From Bradyrhizobium sp. B097 (GTDB taxonomy: Bacteria; Pseudomonadota; Alphaproteobacteria; Rhizobiales; Xanthobacteraceae), in contig NZ_CP152412.1 in the NCBI RefSeq assembly GCF_038957035.1, forward strand, positions 2,538,501-2,602,500: a stretch of 64,000 bases of DNA. The letters are read 5' to 3'. The notes under the pieces are model-generated. The model did not search any database, was not told the origin of the DNA, and saw only the letters and a program-made list of their open reading frames with translations. Position numbers and translations under genes: made by a program. Numbering within the stretch: position 1 is the first letter of the stretch; each line of letters opens with the position of its first letter. This document shows positions 1 through 8,812 of the stretch, piece after piece.

Positions 1-614
1 TGGCGACCGAGCGCGCAAAATTGGCGCAAGCCATGCTGTGCGATGTTCTCGGAAACCTGCAGGGTACGCGCTCGCTGGCCGGCATCGCCGTGGTGAGCGC
101 CGATCCGGAAGCGTTTGCGATCGCCAAGCGCTTTGGCGCGGCCATGATCTTCGACGAGGTCGAGACCGGCGTTAATGCCGCGGTACAGCGTGGCCTCGAT
201 GCGTTCCAACCGTACGGGCGGCGGGTTCTTGTCGTGCCCGCCGATATTCCGTTCGCTCGGCCGGAGGACTTCGAACACGTCATTCGGTTGCTGGACCACA
301 CGCCGATCGTGCTCGTACCCGCACTTTACGACGGTGGCACAAATGCCCTGGCGATGCGGTCGCCCGACATGCTTGAGCCTCGATTTGGCGAAGAGAGCTT
401 CCGCGCGCATCGCGCCCTGGCGCGGCAGCGGCAACTGAGCTGCAGCGTGTTCAAGTCGCACGGCATCGGCAAGGACATCGACTGTCCGATCGATTTTGGT
501 CCGTATCTGATCTCGTCGCAAAACCTCGGAACGACAGGTTCGTTTCTTGATGAGCTCAAAATTGCCGAGCGCTTCGGCAGCGACGACCATCCCGTTCCCG
601 TGAGGCTGTTCTGA
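1..614 (+). CDS. cofC: 2-phospho-L-lactate guanylyltransferase (CofC), 5' end missing
   Basis: The reading frame is open through the left edge (in-frame codons from base 3), so the N-terminus is outside the window. The visible ~204 residues resemble the CofC/FbiD nucleotidyltransferase family: a KLAQAML-type helix, an AVVSADPE-like strand, and a LVVPADIPFARPEDF segment matching the acidic metal-binding PADxP region. CofC activates 2-phospholactate (or phosphoenolpyruvate in bacteria) with GTP for coenzyme F420 assembly in the cytosol. Its stop overlaps the start of the FbiC-like gene by one base, so the two are translationally coupled. That pairing is the strongest support for the call. Confidence 0.88.
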   Translation, partial: ATERAKLAQAMLCDVLGNLQGTRSLAGIAVVSADPEAFAIAKRFGAAMIFDEVETGVNAAVQRGLDAFQPYGRRVLVVPADIPFARPEDFEHVIRLLDHTPIVLVPALYDGGTNALAMRSPDMLEPRFGEESFRAHRALARQRQLSCSVFKSHGIGKDIDCPIDFGPYLISSQNLGTTGSFLDELKIAERFGSDDHPVPVRLF

Positions 615-3019
615 TGACGTCCGTCTTGAATCTCCCGTTCGACCGTCGCCTGTCGCGAAGCGAAGCCTACGAGCTAATCGATCTTGCCGACATTGGCGAG
701 CTCCTGACGGCCGCAGCCAGCCGAAGGGATGCCGCGCACGGCGATGTTATCACCTATTCGCCCAAGGTGTTCATCCCGCTTACCCAGCTTTGCCGCGATG
801 TCTGTCACTACTGCACGTTCGCTCACGCGCCGCGTTCGAACGTGAAGCCGTATCTCTCGATCGAGGAAGCGGTCGCCATCGCCAAGGCCGGCAAGGAGGC
901 CGGCTGTCATGAAGCGCTATTTACGCTCGGCGACAAGCCGGAGCTTCGCTACCGCGTCGCGCGTGAGGAGCTGACAAGGCTCGGCCACGAATCCACGCTG
1001 TCGTATCTCGCCGAAGTCGCCAGGGCTGTGTTCGAGCAAACCGGCCTGCTCCCTCACGTCAATCCCGGGATCATGAGCGAGCTCGATCTTGCCATGCTGC
1101 GCAAGGTATCGGTCTCGCAGGGGATCATGCTGGAGTCCGCGTCCGATCGGCTTTGCGCGAAGGGCGGCCCTCACTTCGGATCGCCGGACAAGGTGCCTGC
1201 CGTCAGGCTTCAGACGATCAAGACTGCCGGTGAGCAGGCCATTCCCTTTACATCCGGAATCCTGATCGGCATCGGGGAGACCAGGGCCGAACGGATCGAC
1301 GCATTGCTCGCCCTGCGGGACCTGAACGATGCGCATGGCCATCTCCAGGAGATCATCGTCCAGAACTTCCGGCCAAAGGTCGGGACGCGCATGGCCGATG
1401 CGCCGGCGCCTTCCGTGGACGATCATCTCTGGACCATTGCTGTCGCCCGCCTGATCTTCGAGCCGGAGATGAACATTCAGGCGCCGCCGAACCTCAGCCC
1501 GGCAGCGCTGGGGCGCGTCGTTGCGGCGGGAATCAACGATTGGGGCGGCGTGTCGCCCGTCACGCCGGACCACGTCAATCCCGAAGCACCATGGCCGCAT
1601 CTGCGACTGCTGGAGGCGGCAACGCGGTCAACCGGCAAGCGGCTCGAGAAGCGGTTGCCGATCTATCCGAGTTTCGCGCGCTATCCCTCGCGCTGGCTCG
1701 ACAACAAGCTGCTGAAGTCGGTCCTCGACCGCATCGACGGGGATGGATTTCCGCGCACCGACGACTGGCATCCCGGCCACGTCGGCGGGCTCCCATCGCG
1801 CGAGGTCGGATGGTTGAAATCCGCGCCGCGCACCGCGCACGGCGGCGAGGTCACGTCGGTCGTTGCCAAGGCCCAGCGCGGCGATGAGCTTTCGGAGGGC
1901 GAGATCGTCAGGCTGTTCCGCGCTCACGAGCGCGACTTTACCAGCATTTGCCGGGCGGCCGACGAATTGCGGAGCAGCGTCAACGGCGACGTGGTGTCCT
2001 ACGTCGTATGCCGCAATATCAACTACACCAACATCTGTTCCTTCAAATGCCAGTTCTGCGCCTTCTCGAAGGGCAAGATGAGCGAGAATCTGCGCGGGCG
2101 TCCCTACGACCTCGAAATGTCGGAAGTCGCGCAGCGGGTCACCGAGGCCTGGGACCGCGGCGCCTCCGAGGTGTGCATGCAGGGTGGCATCCACCCGTCC
2201 TATACGGGGCAGAAATATCTGGATGTTTGTCGGGCCGTGAAGGGCGCCGTCCCGGCCATGCATCTCCATGCGTTCTCGCCGCTCGAGATCCATCAAGGGG
2301 CGCACACGCTGGGCATTTCGGTTGCCGAATTCCTGCAGGAGCTGAAGGCGGCCGGCCTGGGCACCCTGCCTGGAACGGCCGCCGAGATCCTCGACGACGA
2401 GGTGCGCGAGAAGCTCTGCGCGGACAAGATCAGGACCCAGCAGTGGCTCGACGTCATGCGCACGGCGCATTCGATCGGGCTCCGATCGACGGCCACCATC
2501 ATGTTCGGCCATATCGAGCGTTACGACCATTGGGCGCGGCATCTGCTCCGGCTACGGCGCTTGCAGGCGGAGACCGGCGGATTTACCGAGCTCGTGCCGT
2601 TGCCGTTCGTTCATATGGAAGCGCCGGTCTATCTCAAGGGCCGGGCGCGACCGGGGCCGACATTCCGCGAGGCGGTCTTGATGCACGCGGTGTCGCGCCT
2701 CGTCCTCAACCCGTACATCACCAATATCCAGGCATCCTGGGTCAAGATGGGACCGGAGGGGCTGCGGCACTGTCTTGCGGCCGGCGTCAACGACCTCGGC
2801 GGCACGCTGATGGATGAGAGCATCTCGCGGTCGGCCGGCGCCTCGCACGGCCAGGAAATGACGCCGCAGGCGCTCGAATCGATCATCATTTCGGCGGGCC
2901 GTGTGCCGCGTCAGCGCACGACGACGTATGGCGTCGCGGATGACGTTCGGAGGCAGCGTTCATTTGACGCGGTCCATGAGCGGCAGACCAGCACGGGCAT
3001 GCGATCCGCGGGGTGCTAA
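614..3019 (+). CDS. fbiC: FO synthase, fused CofG-CofH (FbiC-type) radical SAM protein
   Basis: An 801-residue protein with two radical-SAM halves. The CofG-like half carries CRDVCHYC (Cys60, Cys64, Cys67). The CofH-like half carries CSFKCQFC (Cys475, Cys479, Cys482). Together they join 5-amino-6-ribitylaminouracil and tyrosine to form 7,8-didemethyl-8-hydroxy-5-deazariboflavin, the F420 chromophore. The length matches the fused form known from actinobacteria; archaea have separate CofG and CofH. Its ATG overlaps the cofC stop. CofD and CofE are not in the window and may lie to the left. Both cysteine triads are intact, so it should be active. Confidence 0.93.
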   Translation: MTSVLNLPFDRRLSRSEAYELIDLADIGELLTAAASRRDAAHGDVITYSPKVFIPLTQLCRDVCHYCTFAHAPRSNVKPYLSIEEAVAIAKAGKEAGCHEALFTLGDKPELRYRVAREELTRLGHESTLSYLAEVARAVFEQTGLLPHVNPGIMSELDLAMLRKVSVSQGIMLESASDRLCAKGGPHFGSPDKVPAVRLQTIKTAGEQAIPFTSGILIGIGETRAERIDALLALRDLNDAHGHLQEIIVQNFRPKVGTRMADAPAPSVDDHLWTIAVARLIFEPEMNIQAPPNLSPAALGRVVAAGINDWGGVSPVTPDHVNPEAPWPHLRLLEAATRSTGKRLEKRLPIYPSFARYPSRWLDNKLLKSVLDRIDGDGFPRTDDWHPGHVGGLPSREVGWLKSAPRTAHGGEVTSVVAKAQRGDELSEGEIVRLFRAHERDFTSICRAADELRSSVNGDVVSYVVCRNINYTNICSFKCQFCAFSKGKMSENLRGRPYDLEMSEVAQRVTEAWDRGASEVCMQGGIHPSYTGQKYLDVCRAVKGAVPAMHLHAFSPLEIHQGAHTLGISVAEFLQELKAAGLGTLPGTAAEILDDEVREKLCADKIRTQQWLDVMRTAHSIGLRSTATIMFGHIERYDHWARHLLRLRRLQAETGGFTELVPLPFVHMEAPVYLKGRARPGPTFREAVLMHAVSRLVLNPYITNIQASWVKMGPEGLRHCLAAGVNDLGGTLMDESISRSAGASHGQEMTPQALESIIISAGRVPRQRTTTYGVADDVRRQRSFDAVHERQTSTGMRSAGC

Positions 3020-3062
3020 AGGACCCGGGCGAGGCCGTGAGATTCAACAGGGATGATTGGAA

Positions 3063-4553
3063 ATGGCGTTTGTAATCGAGCCGAATGTTGTCGACAGGAA
3101 AGGCTGGCGGCAAGCCGCGGCGCAAGCGCGCAAACTTAACCTGACGCTGCCGACCTTCTCGCAACTCGCGCACCCGCCGCTTCCGTCGGCCAAGGTGTGG
3201 GAGGACATTGCGGCGGTCGGGCCGGATGAGCCGAGCGCCGCGAACCTCTGGCGCATGCACTGGTACAATGCGGAAAACCGCAGGGGCAGGGACCTGGTAC
3301 CCGGCCATATCGTGCTGCCAAAGGAGATCACCGGCGTCGATGCCAAGATCATCGTGCTGCTCGGCGATCGCTTTCCGATGATCGGCGCGCACAAGGTCCT
3401 GCCGGCCTATGCCGCCTTGATCGAGCAGCTCGTGACCGGGCGCTTCGACCCGTCCAAACAGAAGGCGGTCTGGCCTTCCACCGGCAATTACTGTCGCGGC
3501 GGCGTCGCCGTTTCGCGGATCCTCGGCTGTCGCGGCGTTGCCGTCTTGCCCGAAGGGATGAGCCGTGAGCGCTTCGAATGGCTCGAGAAGTGGGTGACGG
3601 ATCCGGCCGACATCATCCGGACGCCCGGCACCGAAAGCAACGTCAAGGAGATCTACGACAAGTGCGCGGAGCTCAGGCAGGACGACAGCAACGTCATCCT
3701 CAACCAGTTCTCGTCGTTCTCGAACTATCTCATCCACTATGAATGCACGGGGCGCGCGGCGGAAGATGCCTTCAAGGCGTTCAACCAGGACGATAACCAC
3801 GAACTGGCGGCCTTCGTCTCGGCAACAGGATCGTCGGGGACGATCGCCGCGGGTGATTTTCTCAAGAGGCGCTGGGGCTCGAAAGTTGTTGCCGTCGAGG
3901 CGCTCGAGTGTCCGACGATGCTCAACAATGGCTATGGCGAGCACAACATTCAGGGGATCGGCGACAAGCACATTCCGCTCATTCACAATGCCATGAACCT
4001 CGACTTCGTCGTCGGGGTCTCGGATCGAACCACCGACCAGCTCAATCTGCTGTTCGGCTCGAAGGCGGGCCGGGATTATCTCGGGACGCGCCGCGGTCTC
4101 GACCCCGCGCTGGTGCGCGCCTTTGACCATATCGGCATCTCCGGGCTCGCCAACATCATCGCCTCGATCAAACTGGCAAAGCAGATGAATTATGGGCCCG
4201 AGAAGGCCATCGTCACCGTAGCGACGGACAGTGCTGCCATGTACGGCAGCGAGCGCAGGCAATTCGAAGAGAAGCACTATGCGCGTGGCCTTGATCAGGT
4301 GAACGCCGCCGAAATCTTCGGCGCCTGCCTGCTCGGCGCCGCCTCCGACAATGTCGTCGAGCTGACGGAGCTGTCGCGCCGTGCCGTCTTCAACCTCGGC
4401 TACTACACCTGGGTCGAGCAGCAGGGGGTTTCAGTCGCCGATTTTGAGCGACGCCGCTCGCAGTCCTTCTGGAGCAAAATTCAGGACAGCCTGGGCGAAT
4501 GGGATCAACTCACCATCGAGTTCAACAAGGAAGCGAATTTGGCGAACGCTTGA
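3063..4553 (+). CDS. Fold-type II PLP-dependent enzyme (cysteine synthase-like), substrate unknown
   Basis: About 496 residues, clearly longer than the ~310-330 of ordinary CysK. Visible features are GAHKVLPAYA (probable Schiff-base lysine), STGNYCRGG (substrate-binding loop) and ATGSSGTIAAGDF (phosphate-cradling glycine loop), all typical of the tryptophan-synthase-beta fold. The start is taken as ATG at 3063; a TTG two codons upstream is also possible. A purine-rich stretch (AGGGATGA) lies just before. It sits 43 bp after fbiC in the same direction, so co-transcription with the F420 genes is possible. I do not recognise a defined reaction. A lyase or synthase acting on an amino acid is the reasonable limit. 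Confidence 0.75.
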   Translation: MAFVIEPNVVDRKGWRQAAAQARKLNLTLPTFSQLAHPPLPSAKVWEDIAAVGPDEPSAANLWRMHWYNAENRRGRDLVPGHIVLPKEITGVDAKIIVLLGDRFPMIGAHKVLPAYAALIEQLVTGRFDPSKQKAVWPSTGNYCRGGVAVSRILGCRGVAVLPEGMSRERFEWLEKWVTDPADIIRTPGTESNVKEIYDKCAELRQDDSNVILNQFSSFSNYLIHYECTGRAAEDAFKAFNQDDNHELAAFVSATGSSGTIAAGDFLKRRWGSKVVAVEALECPTMLNNGYGEHNIQGIGDKHIPLIHNAMNLDFVVGVSDRTTDQLNLLFGSKAGRDYLGTRRGLDPALVRAFDHIGISGLANIIASIKLAKQMNYGPEKAIVTVATDSAAMYGSERRQFEEKHYARGLDQVNAAEIFGACLLGAASDNVVELTELSRRAVFNLGYYTWVEQQGVSVADFERRRSQSFWSKIQDSLGEWDQLTIEFNKEANLANA

Positions 4554-4698
4554 TCGGCACGCGCGGCATCGTGTCCGTCGAAGGAGTTTCGAAATTGGTC
4601 TAGGCGAAAGCAATCGCGCAAATGATGAGCGGCTGCGTCAAATGAGGGCACTGCGAAAACAAAAATAGAGCAGGGCGCCTGCTTGACGGCGGATTAGA

Positions 4699-4715
4699 AG
4701 TATCTTTAAGATACT
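4699..4715. promoter_or_regulatory. 17-nt perfect palindrome, probable operator
   Basis: AGTATCTT-T-AAGATACT is a perfect inverted repeat around one base, lying in an AT-rich patch 116 bp before the binding-protein start at 4831. Such symmetric sites usually bind a dimeric repressor (GntR-, TetR- or MarR-type). No regulator gene is adjacent in the window, so the binding protein is unknown. Confidence 0.6.
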
Positions 4716-4830
4716 AAGAATAGGATGATAGGATCATCCCGGCGGTGACGAATGGCCAGCACCCATAAGCTGGCGCGCTGCACTGGTGTTTCGTTCCCTA
4801 GGCATGGCTCAAGCGAGCACAGGAGGAAAG

Positions 4831-5994
4831 ATGAAGCGAGCACACGGATTGATTACGGGCGCGGCCCTCGCCGCGGCGATGTCGACCGCACTGGCGACGG
4901 GCGCCGCGGCGCAGACCATCAAGATCGGTGTAAATGAGCCGCTCACCGGTCCGTTCGCCGCTTCCGGAACCTATGTCGTGAACGGCGCAAAGATTGCCGC
5001 CGACGAGATCAACGCCAAGGGCGGCTTGCTCGGTCGCAAGATCGAGCTGGTCATCGAGGACAACAAGAGCAATCCGACGGAGGCCGCCGCCGTCGCCGAG
5101 AAGCTGATCACCGGCGACAAGGTGCCCGTGATCATGGGCGCCTGGGGCTCGAGCCTGACCCTCGCGGTGATGCCGAAGCTCATGGAATACAAGGTTCCGA
5201 TGGTGGTGGAGACCTCGTCCTCGAGCAAGATCACGACGTCGGGCAATTCCTACATCTTCCGCATCTCGCCGCCGTCCTCGGTCGAGGCGACCGAGTTCAA
5301 GTCCATCATGCCGTCACTCGGCATCAAGAAGGCCGACTTCCTCGTCATCAACAACGACTGGGGTCGTGGCTCGGCCGAGGACTTCGGCAAGATCATGAAG
5401 GCCCAGAACATTCAGGTCGGCCTCGTGGAGATCATGGATCAGGCCGCCCAGGACATGAGCGCGCAGCTTGCCAAGATCAAGGCAACCGACTCGGACACGA
5501 TCATGGTCACGACCGCGGTCGAGCAGCTCACCCTGGTGTTGAAGCAAGCCGCAGCGCTCGGCATCACCAAGCGGATCGTCACCACCGGCGGCTCGCAGAA
5601 TCCGGATCAGCTGATCGAGCAGGCCGGCGCCGCAGCGAACGGCTCCATGCATCTGACGACCTTCGCGCCCTGGTATCCGGACAAGACCCCGGACCCGGCA
5701 GCGACGAAGTACTTCCTCGGCGAGTGGAAAAAGCGCGGCTATGCGGTCGCCGGCGCGACTGAAAGCTTCCGCGGCTACGACGGAATTCGCACCATCGCCA
5801 ATGCGATCCAGCGGGCCGGCAAGGCAGAGCCGGCGGCGATCACCGATGCGCTTTGGACGACCGACTTTCCCGGCCTGAATGGTCAGATCAAGTTCCAGAA
5901 GCAAGGGCCGACCGGCAAGGAAAGCGGCCAGAGCATGCCCAACCTCTATCTGATCAAGATCGAGAACGAAAAGATCATCCTGTCGGGCTCCTGA
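4831..5994 (+). CDS. ABC transporter substrate-binding protein, LivK/branched-chain amino-acid type
   Basis: A 387-residue periplasmic binding protein. The start is ATG 4831 because an AGGAGG ribosome site (4821-4826) precedes it and the first ~28 residues form a signal peptide ending GAAAQ. Mature sequence begins TIKIGVNEPLTGPFAASG, typical of the Peripla_BP_6 family. It heads a complete five-gene HAAT-type transporter (binding protein, two permeases, two ATPases), with a stable hairpin after the gene that probably raises its mRNA level over the membrane subunits. The ligand cannot be read from sequence; rhizobial members bind amino acids, amides or aromatic acids. Confidence 0.9.
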   Translation: MKRAHGLITGAALAAAMSTALATGAAAQTIKIGVNEPLTGPFAASGTYVVNGAKIAADEINAKGGLLGRKIELVIEDNKSNPTEAAAVAEKLITGDKVPVIMGAWGSSLTLAVMPKLMEYKVPMVVETSSSSKITTSGNSYIFRISPPSSVEATEFKSIMPSLGIKKADFLVINNDWGRGSAEDFGKIMKAQNIQVGLVEIMDQAAQDMSAQLAKIKATDSDTIMVTTAVEQLTLVLKQAAALGITKRIVTTGGSQNPDQLIEQAGAAANGSMHLTTFAPWYPDKTPDPAATKYFLGEWKKRGYAVAGATESFRGYDGIRTIANAIQRAGKAEPAAITDALWTTDFPGLNGQIKFQKQGPTGKESGQSMPNLYLIKIENEKIILSGS

Positions 5995-6009
5995 GCTCGA
6001 CGATCGCGG

Positions 6010-6038
6010 AAGGCGCCACCAATAATTGGTGGCGCCTT
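6010..6038 (+). terminator. Intercistronic hairpin between binding protein and permease
   Basis: A 14-bp perfect stem (6010-6023 pairing with 6025-6038, one central base, arms ending in the GGCGCC block) lies 16 bp after the binding-protein stop. It has no long T run, so it is more likely a 3'-end stabiliser or attenuator than a full terminator. This is common where the binding protein is needed in excess. Confidence 0.6.
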
Positions 6039-6105
6039 GGCATTGCCTCGCCCATAAACATGCTCTGAAGAGAGGATCAGCGGTCTTTCGGCCGAAAAAA
6101 TCAGC

Positions 6106-6978
6106 ATGACCGAGCTTCTGCAACACATCGTCAACACGCTCATCCTGGGCAGCACCTACGCGCTGCTGGGCATTGGGCTCACGCTCATCTTTGGCATCAT
6201 GCGCGTGGTCAATTTCGCGCACGGTGAGCTCTACTCCTTCGGGGCCTATGCGCTGTATTTCGTCGGCGTGATGCTCGGCCTGAACTTCTTCCTTGCGTTG
6301 ATCGTGGCGGTCGTCCTGGGCTGCTTCGCTGGTGCGCTGATCGAGGTCGTCTTGCTGCGCCCGATGCGTGGTGCGGACATCGATACGACCATGCTGGTCA
6401 TGATCGGCGCCATGATCGTGATGCAGAATGGCGAGCAGTTCGTCTGGGGTGGCGTCGCGAAGTCGGTTTCGACGCCGTTCCCGGAACTTCCGCTCGTCAT
6501 TGGTTCGATTTCGGTGTCCTGGTTGCGCCTGTTCGTCTTCTGCGCTGCCCTTGCCCTGATCGGCGTGTCCTATCTCCTGATCAACCGCACAAAACTCGGC
6601 AAGGCGATGCGTGCCACCTTCCAGGATCGTGACGCTGCTTCGCTCATGGGCGTCAACATCCAGTTCATCTACATGGCGACGTTCGCGATCGGCTCGAGCC
6701 TCGCGGCAGCAGCGGGGGCATTGCTCGGACCGGTCTACGTCATCTCCCCGCAAATGGGCAATCTCGCTTCGCTGAAGGCTTTTGCCATCGTCATCCTGGG
6801 CGGTCTCGGCAGCATCGGCGGGGCCACCATCGGCGGCTTCCTGCTGGCGTTGGCCGAGGAGCTCGGTGCCGGATACGTTTCGTCGGGCTACCGCGATGCC
6901 ATGGGTTTTCTCATCATCATCGTCGTTCTCCTCTTCAAGCCGACCGGCCTGTTTGCACGCGCGGAGCGGATCGGATGA
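6106..6978 (+). CDS. livH: Branched-chain amino-acid-type ABC permease (LivH family)
   Basis: 290 residues, strongly hydrophobic, with about eight membrane segments. It starts MTELLQHIVNTLILGSTYALLGIG and contains MRVVNFAHGELYSFGAYA, a signature of LivH permeases, plus the C-terminal ILGGLGSIGGATIGGF loop that contacts the ATPases. Its stop overlaps the LivM start (ATGA). It forms the inner-membrane pore with LivM. The family assignment is firm; the transported substrate is not. Confidence 0.92.
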   Translation: MTELLQHIVNTLILGSTYALLGIGLTLIFGIMRVVNFAHGELYSFGAYALYFVGVMLGLNFFLALIVAVVLGCFAGALIEVVLLRPMRGADIDTTMLVMIGAMIVMQNGEQFVWGGVAKSVSTPFPELPLVIGSISVSWLRLFVFCAALALIGVSYLLINRTKLGKAMRATFQDRDAASLMGVNIQFIYMATFAIGSSLAAAAGALLGPVYVISPQMGNLASLKAFAIVILGGLGSIGGATIGGFLLALAEELGAGYVSSGYRDAMGFLIIIVVLLFKPTGLFARAERIG

Positions 6979-8009
6979 AGCGCCTGATCCCCTATATCGC
7001 GCTCGCCGCATTCGCATCCGTCCCGCTTTGGCTGCACGATCCGTATTTGCTGAACGCCTTCATCACGACGGGTATCCTCATTGTCGCGGCGATGAGCCTC
7101 AATCTCCTGCTCGGGTACACCGGACAGCTGAGCCTTGGTCACGTCGCATTCTTTGGCATTGGAGCCTACACCAGCGCGCTGGTGTCGCTGGGCTTCGATG
7201 TCGAGTTGATCGGCGGCATCCGCGTGGTTCACGAACCCTGGCCGGTCTGGACCGGGTTTGTGATCGGCACCCTGGTTGCAGCGCTCTGCGGCTATGCCGT
7301 CGGTAAGCTGTCCTTCAAGGTGCGGGGCGCCTACTTCGTCATCGTGACCATCAGCTTTGCGGAAGTGGTCCGGCTGGTCGCGCTGAACTGGGTTGAGTTG
7401 ACCCAAGGCCCGCTCGCCTTGACCTCGATCCCGCCGATGACGCTGGGGCTGCCCGGAGTTGGCTATCTCGATTTCTACAGCAAGCAATCCAACTACTATC
7501 TCGTGCTTGCCGTCCTTGTGGTGTCCTACATCGTCATCCAGCGTCTGGTTTACTCTCGAGTCGGGCGCGCAATGATTGCGCTCAAGGAGAACGAGTCGCT
7601 GGCAGTCTCGGTCGGCATCGACGTGACCCGCTATTTGGTGCTGGCCGCGATCTTTTCGGCCGGCATCGCGGGGGCCGCCGGCAGCCTCTACGCCCATTAC
7701 CTCAAGATCATCGATCCCGACGTGTTTGCGTTTCTTTACACGGTCACGATGGTGATCATGGTGATCTCGGGCGGCAAGGGCACCCTTGCGGGCCCCATCG
7801 TTGGTGGCCTCATCTTCGGCTTCATTCCCGTCGCCGCCCGGTCTTTCGCTACTCCAGAGATTCAGTGGATCCTCTATGGCCTGCTGATGATCATCATCGT
7901 CTTCGTGTTGCCGAAGGGCATTGTCCCCGCCATCGAGAAGTGGTTCGCAGTGCCCAGCACCCGCGTTGATCCGGAGCCTCTCCAAGCCAAGATGCACGAC
8001 ACGCCATGA
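6975..8009 (+). CDS. livM: Branched-chain amino-acid-type ABC permease (LivM family)
   Basis: 344 residues with many membrane helices. NLLLGYTGQLSLGHVAFFGIGAYT near residue 45 is the LivM signature, and VISGGKGTLAGPIVGG near residue 260 is the ATPase-coupling loop. Start and stop each overlap the neighbouring genes by four bases (ATGA), so translation is coupled along the operon. It pairs with LivH in the inner membrane. Confidence 0.92.
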   Translation: MKRLIPYIALAAFASVPLWLHDPYLLNAFITTGILIVAAMSLNLLLGYTGQLSLGHVAFFGIGAYTSALVSLGFDVELIGGIRVVHEPWPVWTGFVIGTLVAALCGYAVGKLSFKVRGAYFVIVTISFAEVVRLVALNWVELTQGPLALTSIPPMTLGLPGVGYLDFYSKQSNYYLVLAVLVVSYIVIQRLVYSRVGRAMIALKENESLAVSVGIDVTRYLVLAAIFSAGIAGAAGSLYAHYLKIIDPDVFAFLYTVTMVIMVISGGKGTLAGPIVGGLIFGFIPVAARSFATPEIQWILYGLLMIIIVFVLPKGIVPAIEKWFAVPSTRVDPEPLQAKMHDTP

Positions 8010-8812
8010 GCACCATGCCCTCCACCGCTCCGCAGCCGGTTCTGTCCGTTGAACATATCGCCGTGCATTTCGGCGGACTGATTGCGATCACCGACATGAG
8101 CTTCGTCGTCAACCAGGGTGAGATTGTCAGCCTGATTGGACCAAATGGCGCCGGCAAGACGACGGCCTTCAACGTCATCACCGGCTTTCTGCGGCCGACC
8201 AAGGGCGAGGTGCGCTATAAGAATACCTCGCTCAGCAACCTCAAGCCGCATGAAGTCACCTCGCTCGGCCTGGCGCGGACCTTCCAGCGCACCAGCGTGT
8301 TCCAGAGCGTGACTGTCTTCGAGAACGTGATGATCGGCTTGCACCGGCGAAGCCGGTCGACGCTGCTGGATACGCTGCTGGCGCTGCCGCGCGAAGGGCG
8401 GGCGGAGGCGGAGTTGAGGAATCTGGCGCACGAACTGCTCGAGATCGTCGGGATTGCGCGCCGTGCCGACGAACTCGCCGGGTCTCTGTCCTACGGCGAT
8501 CAGCGTCTGCTCGGCGTTGCCCTTGCCCTTGCAACAGACCCGTCGATGCTTTTGCTGGATGAGCCGGTGTCGGGCATGAATGCGACGGAAACCGCCCGGT
8601 TCATGGAGCTGCTCAACAAGCTGCACGGTCGCGGCATGTCGATCCTGCTGGTGGAACACGACGTGCCCATGGTCATGGGCGTCTCCGATCGCATCGTCGT
8701 GCTCAACTACGGCCGCATCATCGCCGAAGGGCCGCCCGCGGCGATCCGCGGCAATCCCGAGGTCATTCGTGCCTATCTCGGTGAAGGAGCCAGCCGGCAT
8801 GCTGCACATTAA
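8006..8812 (+). CDS. livG: ABC transporter ATP-binding protein (LivG family)
   Basis: 268 residues. Walker A is GPNGAGKT, the signature region is SLSYGDQRLLGVALAL (a variant of the usual LSGGQ; LivG proteins often have LxYG) and Walker B is MLLLDEPVSGM. The switch histidine is in VEHD. LARTFQRTSVF is typical of LivG. It energises the LivHM pore on the cytosolic side with LivF, whose start overlaps its end. Confidence 0.92.
   Translation: MSTMPSTAPQPVLSVEHIAVHFGGLIAITDMSFVVNQGEIVSLIGPNGAGKTTAFNVITGFLRPTKGEVRYKNTSLSNLKPHEVTSLGLARTFQRTSVFQSVTVFENVMIGLHRRSRSTLLDTLLALPREGRAEAELRNLAHELLEIVGIARRADELAGSLSYGDQRLLGVALALATDPSMLLLDEPVSGMNATETARFMELLNKLHGRGMSILLVEHDVPMVMGVSDRIVVLNYGRIIAEGPPAAIRGNPEVIRAYLGEGASRHAAH

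Noticed and set aside
2886..4277. A 463-codon minus frame opposite the PLP enzyme
   Set aside because: No family resemblance; the plus-strand gene has clear PLP motifs.
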